This document shows, piece after piece, positions 8,832 through 16,647 of a stretch of 32,641 nt of DNA. The translations under genes and the position numbers were made by a program. The notes beneath the pieces were generated by a model. The model did no database searches. It saw only the letters and a program-made list of their open reading frames with translations, and had not been told where the DNA came from. How positions within the stretch are numbered: the first letter of the stretch is position 1; the number at the start of each line of letters is the position of its first letter. The DNA lies in NCBI GenBank assembly GCA_902596605.1, contig CACJUU010000020.1, positions 1 to 32,641 of the forward strand. The letters run 5' to 3'. Origin of the DNA: an uncultured Alphaproteobacteria bacterium (lineage in GTDB: Bacteria; Pseudomonadota; Alphaproteobacteria; Rhodobacterales; Rhodobacteraceae).

Positions 8832-9884
8832 ATGTCCCAACTCGTGAACAAAGAATACATTCTCAATATTATCAAAAAAATTGAGTATCCTGGAAATTTT
8901 GATCTTACCAAAAAGATCGAATCCATAAATGTTTCTGAACAGAAGGCTGAAATAATTATAAATTCAGAATTCACGAGCAGTACGGAAAAGCTAACGCACC
9001 TATGGAAGTCTATAATTGAAAAAGATAGTGAAATTACAAGTTGTTCTGTAATTTGCACAATGCACAGGAAACCGAACCTTAACCGTAATATGCCTTCAAA
9101 AGATCAACAATTTTTGAATAAACTTGATTTATCTCACCTAGGGAAAATATTATTTATTGCCTCGGGCAAGGGAGGTGTAGGAAAGTCCACCATCTCAAGT
9201 AATATAGCTGCGCAAATAGCAGAGATGGGATTTAAAGTGGGACTAATGGATGCAGACATCTATGGGCCTAGTCAGCCAAAAATGTTGGGACTAAATAACT
9301 CGAAAGTCGAAATAAAAAACAAAAAAATTAGCCCCAAGAAAATAGGCAATTTGAGCATGATGTCCATGGGAATGTTATTCCCAGAGCATGAGGCCATTAT
9401 CTGGCGAGGACCTATGCTAATGAAGGGCATACAACAATTGCTTCTCGACGTTTCATGGGATAATCAAGATTATTTCATAGTCGATCTACCCCCAGGAACC
9501 GGCGACATACATATAACTCTAGCGCAAAAGGTGTCAGTATCTGGAGCAATAATAATATCGACGCCCCAAGATATTTCTTTAATCGATGCAAAAAAGGCAA
9601 TTGCTCTTTACGATAAGACAAATACCAAAATCCTGGGCTTAATTGAGAATATGTCATATTTTAAATGTTCAAAATGTGGGGAGAAACATAATATATTCAG
9701 TAGCGGTGGTGTAAAGAAAGTTGCCAACAGCGAAAATCTAGCCCATTTAGGAAGTATACCCCTTTCAAAAGACATAATGGATTGCGCGGATAATGGAACA
9801 CCTTATGTTTTACATAATCCTAAAGGCAAAGAAATATTCAGTGTAATTGTTAAAAATATTTTTAAGCAATTAAATACTATTTAA
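8832..9884 (+). CDS. mrp: Mrp/ApbC-type P-loop iron-sulfur carrier
   Basis: A 350-residue member of the Mrp/NBP35/ApbC family. The N-terminus (about 5-78) looks like a divergent MIP18/DUF59 domain. Next comes the deviant Walker A SGKGGVGKST at 111-120, the MDADIYGPSQP segment at 139-149, the DLPPGTGD segment at 218-225, and the cluster-binding CSKC pair (Cys279, Cys282). Dimers bind a 4Fe-4S cluster between the CxxC motifs and hand it to apo-proteins. The ribosome-binding site is poor (AGGA about 18 bases upstream). It converges on moeA; the two stop codons overlap in a TTTAAA, as at two other convergent pairs in the window. Confidence 0.94.
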   Translation: MSQLVNKEYILNIIKKIEYPGNFDLTKKIESINVSEQKAEIIINSEFTSSTEKLTHLWKSIIEKDSEITSCSVICTMHRKPNLNRNMPSKDQQFLNKLDLSHLGKILFIASGKGGVGKSTISSNIAAQIAEMGFKVGLMDADIYGPSQPKMLGLNNSKVEIKNKKISPKKIGNLSMMSMGMLFPEHEAIIWRGPMLMKGIQQLLLDVSWDNQDYFIVDLPPGTGDIHITLAQKVSVSGAIIISTPQDISLIDAKKAIALYDKTNTKILGLIENMSYFKCSKCGEKHNIFSSGGVKKVANSENLAHLGSIPLSKDIMDCADNGTPYVLHNPKGKEIFSVIVKNIFKQLNTI

Positions 9885-11107
9885 AAGAATGATTGATACG
9901 GAATAAAATCTATTAGATCTCCCTTTTCTATGTTTTGTTCACTGTCATTAAGCTTAATGATGCCGTTCGACCAAGATAGACTAGAGAGTCTACCCGATCC
10001 CTCAAAGGGATAAATTGAAACGAAACCGTCTTCTTGATTAAGTTTAGCTCTCAAAAACTCTGATCTGCCTGACCTTTTATGCTTCACAAAATTTGCCTTT
10101 GCTTTAAAAGAGAAAGGCTTGAACCAATATTTTTCCCCCCCAATTCTACCAAGGGAAGGACGTAATATAATTAGTGCGCAAATAAATGTTGCCACTGGGT
10201 TTCCTGGCAATCCAAATACATATTTATTTCCCAACTTTGCACAAATAAATGGCCTTCCAGGTTTAATCGCAATCCTCCAATTAATTACTCGCGCCTCTCT
10301 ATTAAGAAATTGTGCAACAAAATCTTCTTTTCCTGTTGAAACACCGCCTGTCGTCACAAAAACATCAACGCGTTTGAGGTTATCGTGGATCTTATCTCTC
10401 AATAGATCTAAGTTATCTCCCACTGAACCTATACTCACTACTGAATGACCCCAACTTTTTAACACTCTATTCAATGGAACGAAATTTGTATCAAATATAA
10501 AGCTACCACTACTTTGTCTCTCTATGTTCGACTTGAGTTCATTTCCGGTGGTTATTAGCCCAACTTTTAGTGGTTTGACTATTGGTACGGATGAATTTCC
10601 TGAGCCAATTAGCGTAGCTAGATCTGTTATTCTTATTTGGTTACCTTTTTCAAATAAAAGATCACCTTTTTTAAAATCCTCTCCCTGCAATCTTATATTA
10701 TTTTCTTTAACATCATTCTGAACAAAATAAATCTTTTGATCTTGTTCTTTCGCATTCTCCTTGAAAATAATTCTGGTTGTTCCAGATGGTACAGGCGCGC
10801 CAGTTAAAATCTTAATTCCCTCGTTTTTTTGTAAAGTAACAGAAGCTTTACAACCTGGCTTTACTAAACCCTCTAAAGGTGAGAAGTTGTCAATAGTTGC
10901 TTTAGTACCTTCATTTATAGCAAAGCCATCTATAGCTGAATTATCAAAAGGTGGATTGTCGTATTTAGCAAAAATATCTTTTGACAATATTCTATTGACG
11001 CAATTATCCACACTAACTTTAGTTTCCCCTGAAACGGCTTTCAATTCAGCCTTCAGATCCAAAAACAACTTACTTAGGGAAGTTAATTGAAAATTAGGGG
11101 AGCTCAC
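9881..11107 (-). CDS. moeA: Molybdopterin molybdotransferase MoeA
   Basis: A 408-residue enzyme that inserts molybdate into adenylylated molybdopterin in the cytoplasm. Family motifs are present: DNSAIDGFA (55-63, with the catalytic-region Asp60), LTGAPVPSGT (101-110), the MoCF-binding core VFVTTGGVSTGKEDFV (249-264), and GLPGNPVATF (299-308). The C-terminal beta domain (KRSGRSEFLRAKL) is intact and length is normal. Last gene of the minus-strand fdhD-mobA-mobB-moeA cluster, 3 bases after mobB. Together they complete Moco and convert it to the bis-MGD form. Confidence 0.95.
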   Translation of the reverse strand: MSSPNFQLTSLSKLFLDLKAELKAVSGETKVSVDNCVNRILSKDIFAKYDNPPFDNSAIDGFAINEGTKATIDNFSPLEGLVKPGCKASVTLQKNEGIKILTGAPVPSGTTRIIFKENAKEQDQKIYFVQNDVKENNIRLQGEDFKKGDLLFEKGNQIRITDLATLIGSGNSSVPIVKPLKVGLITTGNELKSNIERQSSGSFIFDTNFVPLNRVLKSWGHSVVSIGSVGDNLDLLRDKIHDNLKRVDVFVTTGGVSTGKEDFVAQFLNREARVINWRIAIKPGRPFICAKLGNKYVFGLPGNPVATFICALIILRPSLGRIGGEKYWFKPFSFKAKANFVKHKRSGRSEFLRAKLNQEDGFVSIYPFEGSGRLSSLSWSNGIIKLNDSEQNIEKGDLIDFIPYQSFF

Positions 11108-11110
11108 TAT

Positions 11111-11611
11111 TTAGTCACCTTCCAAAGTTTTTAATATGAAGTCACAAATCTTCTCAATATTATCTCTTTCAAATTGCGGTAATACTGTATTTTCGATTTT
11201 ATGTTGATTAAATATCAGTCCACATATTGTTTTGTCAGTTTCATACAATGGTTTTCTCTCGCTAATATTATTAATAACTTCAACTTTTCTGTGACCGCTC
11301 ACTTTGAACCCTTCTACTAAAACTATATCAACTGGATTGATCTGTTTAATAATATAATCAAGACTAGTTTTGTGCTCAGAAATTGTTTTAGAAAATTTTA
11401 TCCATTTTGTATCAGACGCGAGTATTGTCTCTTTTGCACCAGCATTAAAATGCCTGAAGGAGTCTGTACCCTGCCGGTCTAATGAAACATTATGGTGGGA
11501 ATGCTTAATTGTAGATACCATCAAATTTCTTAGATTAAACTCCTTTATCAATTTTTCAATCAAAGTTGTTTTTCCTGTATCTTTCCAACCAACTACTCCT
11601 ATAACTTTCAT
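11111..11611 (-). CDS. mobB: Molybdopterin-guanine dinucleotide biosynthesis adaptor MobB
   Basis: A 166-residue P-loop protein with Walker A GWKDTGKTT (residues 8-16), STIKHSHHNVSLDRQGTDS at about 35-53 (the 'KH.HH...D..G.DS' signature of MobB) and LVEGFK (near 98-103) as the family's second conserved block. MobB binds GTP and helps MobA attach GMP to molybdopterin. Its start overlaps the mobA stop by 4 bases, a sign of translational coupling. It has the normal length for a stand-alone MobB. Confidence 0.93.
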   Translation of the reverse strand: MKVIGVVGWKDTGKTTLIEKLIKEFNLRNLMVSTIKHSHHNVSLDRQGTDSFRHFNAGAKETILASDTKWIKFSKTISEHKTSLDYIIKQINPVDIVLVEGFKVSGHRKVEVINNISERKPLYETDKTICGLIFNQHKIENTVLPQFERDNIEKICDFILKTLEGD

Positions 11612-12234
11612 TTTTTTGTAAAATACTCCTTAAACAGTTGAATATCGTCTGGCGTATTGATATTGAAGAAAGGGTCTATCAAATCATTTGCAAAACAAAC
11701 AATAGAAGTTTTGTGTTTTTTGCTCCAAAGTGTGACCTTTCTTACGCCTCTTTCTAACTCCTTTCTAAGATCATCGTGTAGATATGTTTTCCATAAACCA
11801 AAAACTGGATGCAAATCCTTCCTTTGCTTATGGTCTTTTAAGGATGCTGCAAAAACAATGTCAGAATTACTTTCTTCCATCTTTCTCAAGAGTTCTTTTA
11901 ACAAGTTTTCCGGAAATAATGGTGTATCAACCGCAACAGTAATAACCTTTTCATAACCTATATCTCCTGCCCACTTCATGGCAGTTAATATTCCTGCCAA
12001 AGGACCGTAGAACCCCCCCACTTGATCATGAAGTATTGGCAAACCGTATCTTTTATATTTTAATGAGTATGAATTAGTATTTATTGCCACCCTGCTAGAC
12101 TGTAGCTGAAGCCTTTCTATAGTCATATCTAAGAGTGTTTTATCGCCCACTTCGAGAAACGATTTGTCCTTGCGCTTCATTCGTTGTGATCGCCCCCCTG
12201 CTAGAATAACGCTAGGAAGATTTAAATCGCACAT
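11608..12234 (-). CDS. mobA: Molybdenum cofactor guanylyltransferase MobA
   Basis: A 208-residue nucleotidyltransferase with ILAGGRSQRMKRKDKSFLEV at residues 10-29 (the LAGGxSxRMGxdK GTP-binding signature, with Lys in place of the usual Gly after RM), DQVGGFYGPLAGIL near 70-83, and AVDTPLFP near 100-107 carrying the metal-binding Asp. It joins GMP to Mo-molybdopterin to give MGD, needed by DMSO-reductase-family enzymes such as formate dehydrogenase. It lies 22 bases after fdhD and overlaps mobB by 4 bases. Confidence 0.94.
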   Translation of the reverse strand: MCDLNLPSVILAGGRSQRMKRKDKSFLEVGDKTLLDMTIERLQLQSSRVAINTNSYSLKYKRYGLPILHDQVGGFYGPLAGILTAMKWAGDIGYEKVITVAVDTPLFPENLLKELLRKMEESNSDIVFAASLKDHKQRKDLHPVFGLWKTYLHDDLRKELERGVRKVTLWSKKHKTSIVCFANDLIDPFFNINTPDDIQLFKEYFTKK

Positions 12235-12256
12235 AAAGTAACCTTATTTCTAAATG

Positions 12257-13117
12257 TTAAAGCAAAACTCTTTCGAACCCACTTACACACATAAATCTTT
12301 TTCCTTTGAATCTCCCAATCATCGAAAGATTAAACTTTCTCGCAAGATGCACCGCGGATTTAGTAAAACCAGAGCGCGAAACTAATATTGGGACCCCCAT
12401 ACTTATTGCTTTTAATACCATTTCAGATGTAAGTCGACCTGTTGTATATAAAATCATATCAGTCGGATCAATTTCTTCCAGCACAATCCACCCACTTATT
12501 TTATCAATAGCATTATGCCTACCAACATCCTCCATATATACTAAAATTCGATCTCTTTCGCAAAGCACACTTCCATGGATAGCGCCGGCCTCCATATATA
12601 AACTGGGCAGGCCTATAATTTCTTTTACTAAGGCTCTGATGTCGCTTATTGAATATTTTTTTAAGTTTTGTTTAGGGATCGGTTTAATCTTATTATACAT
12701 ATCTCCGAAGACTGTTCCCATCGCACAGCCAGATGTTTTTATTTTCTTGACATTTTGAGCCTCAAAGAAAGTTTGTTTGTATGTTCTGACGACCACAGCC
12801 GAAAGTTCCTGGTTAAATTCAACTTCCTTGATTTCGGCTTTTGAACTAATGATATTTTGATTATATAAAAAACCAACAGCCAAATACTCAGGGTAATCAC
12901 ATACTGTCAAGGCGGTAAGCACTTCCTGAGAATTAAGATAAATAGTTAATATTTTTTCATCAATTAAATTGATGTATTTTACCTTATTTTCTTCATTAAA
13001 AACTCTAACCTTTGAAACTAACTTAGGAATATTTTCTTCAGGCGTTAAAAAATTGACTTTCTTTTGATATTTGTCCATATATGAATACTTGTTTATCTCT
13101 ACAGCATTGTCCATCAA
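12257..13117 (-). CDS. fdhD: Formate dehydrogenase accessory sulfurtransferase FdhD
   Basis: A 286-residue FdhD protein, which carries sulfur from a cysteine desulfurase to Moco so that formate dehydrogenase becomes active. Recognisable are CDYPEYLAVGFLYNQNII (73-90; the 'P.dl..LavGfL..eGii' block), EAGAIHGSVL (the 'tGg.Ha..l' block) and VYMEDVGRHNAIDKISG plus VSRSGFTKSAVHLA near the end. The sulfur-acceptor loop here is SGCAMGT with a single cysteine, Cys131, where E. coli FdhD has a CxxC pair. First gene of the Moco operon; the tusA-family gene starts on the other strand only about 20 bases away. No formate dehydrogenase gene lies in this window. Confidence 0.94.
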   Translation of the reverse strand: MMDNAVEINKYSYMDKYQKKVNFLTPEENIPKLVSKVRVFNEENKVKYINLIDEKILTIYLNSQEVLTALTVCDYPEYLAVGFLYNQNIISSKAEIKEVEFNQELSAVVVRTYKQTFFEAQNVKKIKTSGCAMGTVFGDMYNKIKPIPKQNLKKYSISDIRALVKEIIGLPSLYMEAGAIHGSVLCERDRILVYMEDVGRHNAIDKISGWIVLEEIDPTDMILYTTGRLTSEMVLKAISMGVPILVSRSGFTKSAVHLARKFNLSMIGRFKGKRFMCVSGFERVLL

Positions 13118-13138
13118 ATTGTGTTATGTAGGTTACTT

Positions 13139-13387
13139 ATGAAAAGCCAGAAAAAGTATTCACTCGTTATCGACACCACGGGACTAAGGTGTCCACTACC
13201 TTTATTAAAGGTTCAAAAAAACATTAAATCGCTTAGAAAAAATCATGAGGCACTTATTATTACTGATGATCCAATAGCAGAAATAGACTTAAAACATTAC
13301 TGTTTAAATAATAATTATCTACTAAAAGAGATCAAAAATAATCAGGGCGGTGATGCACAATTCTTTTTAATAAAAAGGGATCAATAA
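13139..13387 (+). CDS. tusA: TusA/SirA-family sulfur carrier
   Basis: An 82-residue protein of the TusA family. The signature GLRCPLPLLKVQK places the sulfur-carrying cysteine in a CPLP motif near the N-terminus; TDDPIAEIDLKHYC and the final GGDAQFFLIKR match the family's later strands. The frame is open from a GTG at 13121, but the ATG at 13139 has AGG at a good distance and starts just before the domain, so I use it. TusA proteins relay persulfide sulfur for tRNA thiolation and, in E. coli, affect Moco sulfur supply. Its head-to-head position with fdhD fits sulfur transfer to FdhD, which is inference. Confidence 0.88.
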   Translation: MKSQKKYSLVIDTTGLRCPLPLLKVQKNIKSLRKNHEALIITDDPIAEIDLKHYCLNNNYLLKEIKNNQGGDAQFFLIKRDQ

Positions 13388-13445
13388 ATATGATAAGCAA
13401 TAAAATTAACTAATTAATAGATAATCAATAAAAGAAAGGTTTTCC

Positions 13446-14435
13446 GTGTTTAGATTTTTCACAACAAGAAAATGGGTTTTGTGGGCTTGGTTAGGCTCTG
13501 CATTGATTTTATCATCACTTTGGATCCAAGTCGAAATTGACGTTAAGATCAATGAGTGGTTTGGCGAATTCTATGATATGATTCAGAAGGCCTTAGCGAC
13601 ACCCAATGCTGTCACTATAGAAGAGTATTGGGCTAGCTTGTTTAGTTTTATATACCTAGCAGGAATATACGTAGCTATTGCAGTTGCCGTGAGTTTTTTT
13701 ACGGCACATTTTTTGTTTAGATGGCGTACTTCAATGGTGGAATGGTACCATTCAGTATATGACCAGGCACGTACTATTGAGGGTGCCGCCCAGCGTGTAC
13801 AAGAAGACACAATTAAGTTTTCAAGAATAATGGAGGGACTTGGTACAAGTTTCATTGAAAGTATCATGGTACTTGTTCAGTTTATCCCAATCTTATTTGG
13901 GTTATCAGTTGGTATACCAATATTCTTTTTTGGTGATTGGCAATACGGATTAATTACAGGCGCAATTATTTGGTCGATTGGTGGAACTTTGTTCTTAGTT
14001 GCTTTAGGTTGGTTGCTCAGGCTAGTAGGAGTTGAATATGACTTGCAAAAAAAGGAGGCGGCTTACAGAAAAATATTAGTTATCGCAGAAGATGATGAAA
14101 CAGTGAGACCAAAGACAATAGAGGAACTTTTTGCTGGTGTAAGAGGTATTCATTTTAAATCATATCTGCGTTATTTATATTTTAATGTAGGAAGAATTGC
14201 ATACTTACAAGCAAACGTATTAAGTGCCTACGTTTTTCTCGCGCCAGCCATTGTGGCGGGAGTTGTTACGTTAGGGGTAATGCAACAAATAATTAGAGCA
14301 TTTGGAAGAGTGGAAGGTTCAATGCAGTACCTACTCAAAGCGTGGCCAACAATTATCGAACTCTTAAGTGTTTATAAAAGACTAAGAGAGTTTGAAAGTC
14401 AAATTAAAGCGACCGACCGGTTAAAATCCGTCTAA
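13446..14435 (+). CDS. SbmA/BacA-family transporter, short form
   Basis: A 329-residue membrane protein with about six hydrophobic helices. Its family hallmark is EGAAQRVQEDTIKFS (about 117-131), nearly identical to the EGAAQRVQEDT core of E. coli SbmA and rhizobial BacA; the RWRTSMVEWY and YLRYLYFNVGRIAYLQ blocks also match. These proton-driven proteins import peptides such as microcins and host antimicrobial peptides, and relate to very-long-chain fatty acid handling. It begins at the point corresponding to about residue 78 of E. coli SbmA, so the first membrane segments are absent. Start is GTG with AAAGG 8 bases upstream. No ATPase domain is fused. It ends before a strong inverted repeat. 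Confidence 0.88.
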   Translation: MFRFFTTRKWVLWAWLGSALILSSLWIQVEIDVKINEWFGEFYDMIQKALATPNAVTIEEYWASLFSFIYLAGIYVAIAVAVSFFTAHFLFRWRTSMVEWYHSVYDQARTIEGAAQRVQEDTIKFSRIMEGLGTSFIESIMVLVQFIPILFGLSVGIPIFFFGDWQYGLITGAIIWSIGGTLFLVALGWLLRLVGVEYDLQKKEAAYRKILVIAEDDETVRPKTIEELFAGVRGIHFKSYLRYLYFNVGRIAYLQANVLSAYVFLAPAIVAGVVTLGVMQQIIRAFGRVEGSMQYLLKAWPTIIELLSVYKRLREFESQIKATDRLKSV

Positions 14436-14508
14436 AAATAACAGAAATATATCAATTTAATAGGTGGAAAATTCAAAGAGAGATAAATTAGCTCTGCCCC
14501 AAAATGGA

Positions 14509-14552
14509 ATAATAGCGGTTTTGTACAATTTACAACACAAAACCGCTATTAT
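14509..14552. terminator. Perfect 16-bp inverted repeat between convergent genes, candidate two-way terminator
   Basis: Left arm ATAATAGCGGTTTTGT (14509-14524) and right arm ACAAAACCGCTATTAT (14537-14552) pair without a mismatch around a 12-base loop. The repeat begins 2 bases after the stop of the minus-strand lipoprotein gene and 73 bases after the stop of the SbmA-like gene. Both flanks are AT-rich but neither has a clean run of T, so the terminator call is moderate; a protein-binding site or a mobile short repeat is possible. Confidence 0.55.
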
Positions 14553-14554
14553 CA

Positions 14555-14950
14555 TCAATAATGAATATGGAACGGCTTCTTTTTGCAAAGATAGATTTTA
14601 CCAACTAATCCTGATGAGGTCGCACTCTCAGCCCATCCAATAATAGAAATGGCATTTCCTCCCACCAAAAGAGCCCTATTTCTGAGGCCTATTATTGCTT
14701 CAGAATAATTTATATTGGAGGCATATGACAGTTTTATAACCTCAGTACAGCTTCTTTCGTCGCGTAAAAGTCTGTCTGGATGCAACGAAACGTATTTAAT
14801 ACCTTTAACAGGCGTTACTCCAGTGCCTGCCTGACCTGTAGCTGATGAAACTACGCTTTCGCCCATCGAAGCTGTGGTTAATCCTTGGGGATTGGTTCCT
14901 TGACATGCAGTCAAAACAAAACCAAAAACAATTAATACTAATATACGCAT
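14555..14950 (-). CDS. Small lipoprotein with RcsF/DUF4156-like domain
   Basis: A 131-residue predicted outer-membrane lipoprotein: signal peptide MRILVLIVFGFVLTAC with lipobox LTAC and Cys16 as the lipidated residue. The C-terminal half (about 67-127) has two cysteines (CTEVIKLS and IYLCKK) framing a helix with RNRALLVGGNAISI. This matches the pattern of the DUF4156/RcsF superfamily, where a conserved 'L+ .A...GaNai' helix is followed by a strand ending in Cys. RcsF is an envelope stress sensor; whether this one senses anything is unknown. It has a strong ribosome-binding site (AAGGAGAG). It is a single gene ending at the inverted repeat. Confidence 0.6.
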   Translation of the reverse strand: MRILVLIVFGFVLTACQGTNPQGLTTASMGESVVSSATGQAGTGVTPVKGIKYVSLHPDRLLRDERSCTEVIKLSYASNINYSEAIIGLRNRALLVGGNAISIIGWAESATSSGLVGKIYLCKKKPFHIHY

Positions 14951-15126
14951 AAGATACTCTCCTTCAACTTACCCATAGACGTTTACGACTTAAGCAAAAT
15001 TTTATTAGTAACTTTTATGACTTCTATAAATTGTTGCAAAATTACTACAAAATTAATTCTCAGAAGAGCATTACTATTCAGCCAAACCCTTTTTGGAAAG
15101 TGAACCTGAGTAGCAACAAAATGAAA

Positions 15127-15438
15127 TTAGTGAATAGTACTAGATGATACTTGTTTGTTTATTGAAAGAAGATCATCACCGATATCGAAAACATCCTTTT
15201 CATCTTTGAAGGACTGTTTTTTGTTTTCAAAAACATTTTCCATTTGCAGTGAGATATTATTTAAGAAAATGCTAGCTTTTTCCAAACATTCTATAAGATC
15301 TGAGTCACTTTGTGTTTCCATATAGTCTAAGACTGCATTTGCCACTCTACTTTTGAATATTTCAATGTCTTTGTTTACATGATCTCCTGAAGCCAATTCG
15401 TTAGTATTCATAATCATTTTATTGTTGTTTTTTTTCAT
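15127..15438 (-). CDS. Hypothetical acidic protein beside fliL
   Basis: A 103-residue protein I do not recognise. It is acidic, helical in look, and has no signal peptide or membrane segment. The middle (about 25-70) alternates hydrophobic residues in a pattern suggesting a two-helix bundle, as small chaperone-like proteins have. Several methionines (residues 1, 8, 10) could be the start. It lies at the left border of the flagellar region, divergent from fliL with 120 bases between. That position makes a flagellar or motility role possible, but nothing in the sequence proves it. Confidence 0.55.
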   Translation of the reverse strand: MKKNNNKMIMNTNELASGDHVNKDIEIFKSRVANAVLDYMETQSDSDLIECLEKASIFLNNISLQMENVFENKKQSFKDEKDVFDIGDDLLSINKQVSSSTIH

Positions 15439-15558
15439 AAATTTTACTCACGATTGCTTTAGACAATTTAAAAAACGACGAATTATTTGATTATTTAGAA
15501 AATAAACTTTTTTTTATGATAGTCGTTAATTTTGGCAGATCATTGAACAGAAGATTAC

Positions 15559-16206
15559 GTGTCGCAAATGGAAGACGATTTAGAAAATACAGATGATAAG
15601 CCAGAAGAGGCCCCAAAGTTAAAAAAAAGAAAGAAGCTGACAATACCATGGAAATTGTTAGCTCTTTACATTTTACCAGCTGTTGTCGTGTTTATTATTT
15701 TCATTGCAATGCATAAATCTTTGGTCCAGCCACCTCTTTCAAGGGAGGAAATTATGGCTCTAATGAATGAAAAAAAAGAAGAAGAACACCTTGAGGGCGA
15801 AACTGATCAAGAAAGTGATCCAGCTAAAACCACCAGTGAGGAAATCCAGCAGGGCTCAGATATTCCATTTATAGGGCCTCAACACTATTATCAATCTTTT
15901 ACAGGAGCGTTAGCAACGGACTTAAAAAATGACTCTGGCATATTAACTATCGAATTAGCCGTTTCAATATTCATGGGAAAATTAAATGCCGAGGCATACT
16001 TTGAAAGCTTCAAGACTTTTGAACCAGCTTTAAGGTCCGTGATTTTAGCTTTAATGAGAACAAAAACAAAGGAACAGCTTGATACAAATCAAGGCAAAGA
16101 GGCACTAAGGCTAGAAATTCTTGAAACAATCAATAATGAATTGGTAAAACTTGGTGCAAAACCTGAGATAAAAACTGTTCAACTTACAAAAATATTATTG
16201 ATTTAA
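15559..16206 (+). CDS. fliL: Flagellar basal-body-associated protein FliL
   Basis: A 215-residue inner-membrane protein. A charged cytoplasmic N-terminus (1-32) is followed by one membrane helix (LLALYILPAVVVFIIFIAM, about 33-52) and an acidic linker. The periplasmic FliL domain then shows its signature: LRSVILALMRTKTKEQL, then GKEALRLEILETINNEL and a last strand KTVQLTKILLI. FliL surrounds MotA/MotB-type stators and supports torque. Start is GTG at 15559 (ATG at 15568 is the alternative), with AGAAG in front. Unusually, the gene is followed by a small unknown gene and not by fliM. A TGGCA element lies just upstream but lacks a -12 partner. Confidence 0.82.
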   Translation: MSQMEDDLENTDDKPEEAPKLKKRKKLTIPWKLLALYILPAVVVFIIFIAMHKSLVQPPLSREEIMALMNEKKEEEHLEGETDQESDPAKTTSEEIQQGSDIPFIGPQHYYQSFTGALATDLKNDSGILTIELAVSIFMGKLNAEAYFESFKTFEPALRSVILALMRTKTKEQLDTNQGKEALRLEILETINNELVKLGAKPEIKTVQLTKILLI

Positions 16207-16219
16207 GGTTTTTAAGAAT

Positions 16220-16459
16220 ATGGAGTTAAAGAAAACAAATCCTTTACTCAGTCCGGTAGAAATAAATGTAGTAAACCCTTCAGAGAGAAATAATTCCGAT
16301 AAGCCAAGCGTTTATGATATAGCTCTCTCTGCAGAAGAGGATAAGGCCGACAACACTATTGACAACAACCATTCCGATACCAACAGAGAGAAACGAAATT
16401 TTAGCAACGTTTCCACTTTGGATTGGCTTCAGACCTGGCGATCAACAGAAATAAGTTAG
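16220..16459 (+). CDS. Hypothetical small hydrophilic protein downstream of fliL
   Basis: A 79-residue protein, rich in Asn, Ser, Asp and Lys, with no membrane segment and no recognised domain. It looks mostly disordered apart from a C-terminal VSTLDWLQTWRSTE segment with two tryptophans that could be a short docking helix. It begins 13 bases after fliL on the same strand, so it is probably co-expressed and may be a flagellar accessory. Its stop overlaps, by 4 bases (TTAG), the stop of the minus-strand small gene. Confidence 0.5.
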   Translation: MELKKTNPLLSPVEINVVNPSERNNSDKPSVYDIALSAEEDKADNTIDNNHSDTNREKRNFSNVSTLDWLQTWRSTEIS

Positions 16460-16647
16460 GCTTCTTCTTCAGATCCAGGCAGGTAACCTTTGCCCTGAAT
16501 TGCCTTTGCTCCCATATTTTTCTCTAAATCTGGATTACTACCTACAAAATCTTTAAGCCTATCGTTAACTATCTTCTCAGCCTCTTCTAAGCTTTCAGCC
16601 TCGACCTCCGCAATACCATCAATTACCCAATGAACTTTAACTTTCAT
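16456..16647 (-). CDS. Hypothetical small protein, conserved-looking
   Basis: A 63-residue protein starting at the ATG at 16647 (MKVKVHWVIDG), which has AGGA close in front; the frame is open further up to 16677, but that would extend inside the gene before it. It shows a strand-helix pattern, VKVHWVIDGIAEVEAESLEEAEKIV, common in small alpha/beta domains of unknown function, and ends in an acidic tail. It overlaps the end of the Sel1-repeat gene by 11 bases, so it is probably translated with it. Function unknown. Confidence 0.6.
   Translation of the reverse strand: MKVKVHWVIDGIAEVEAESLEEAEKIVNDRLKDFVGSNPDLEKNMGAKAIQGKGYLPGSEEEA

Noticed and set aside
8714-9058. A 114-codon minus-strand frame across the tRNA-Cys gene and the start of mrp
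   Set aside because: It is the antisense of a clear tRNA; its C-terminus (RRRPDSNRCPR) is the well-known false translation of tRNA antisense strands. The mrp frame on the other strand is convincing.
15533-15548. TGGCAG element before fliL as a sigma-54 promoter
   Set aside because: The -24 block is good, but no GC stands at the required distance, so the -12 element is missing.
16296-16302. CCGATAA as part of a sigma-28 promoter
   Set aside because: It lies inside a coding region, with no TAAA block at the right distance upstream and no gene start behind it.
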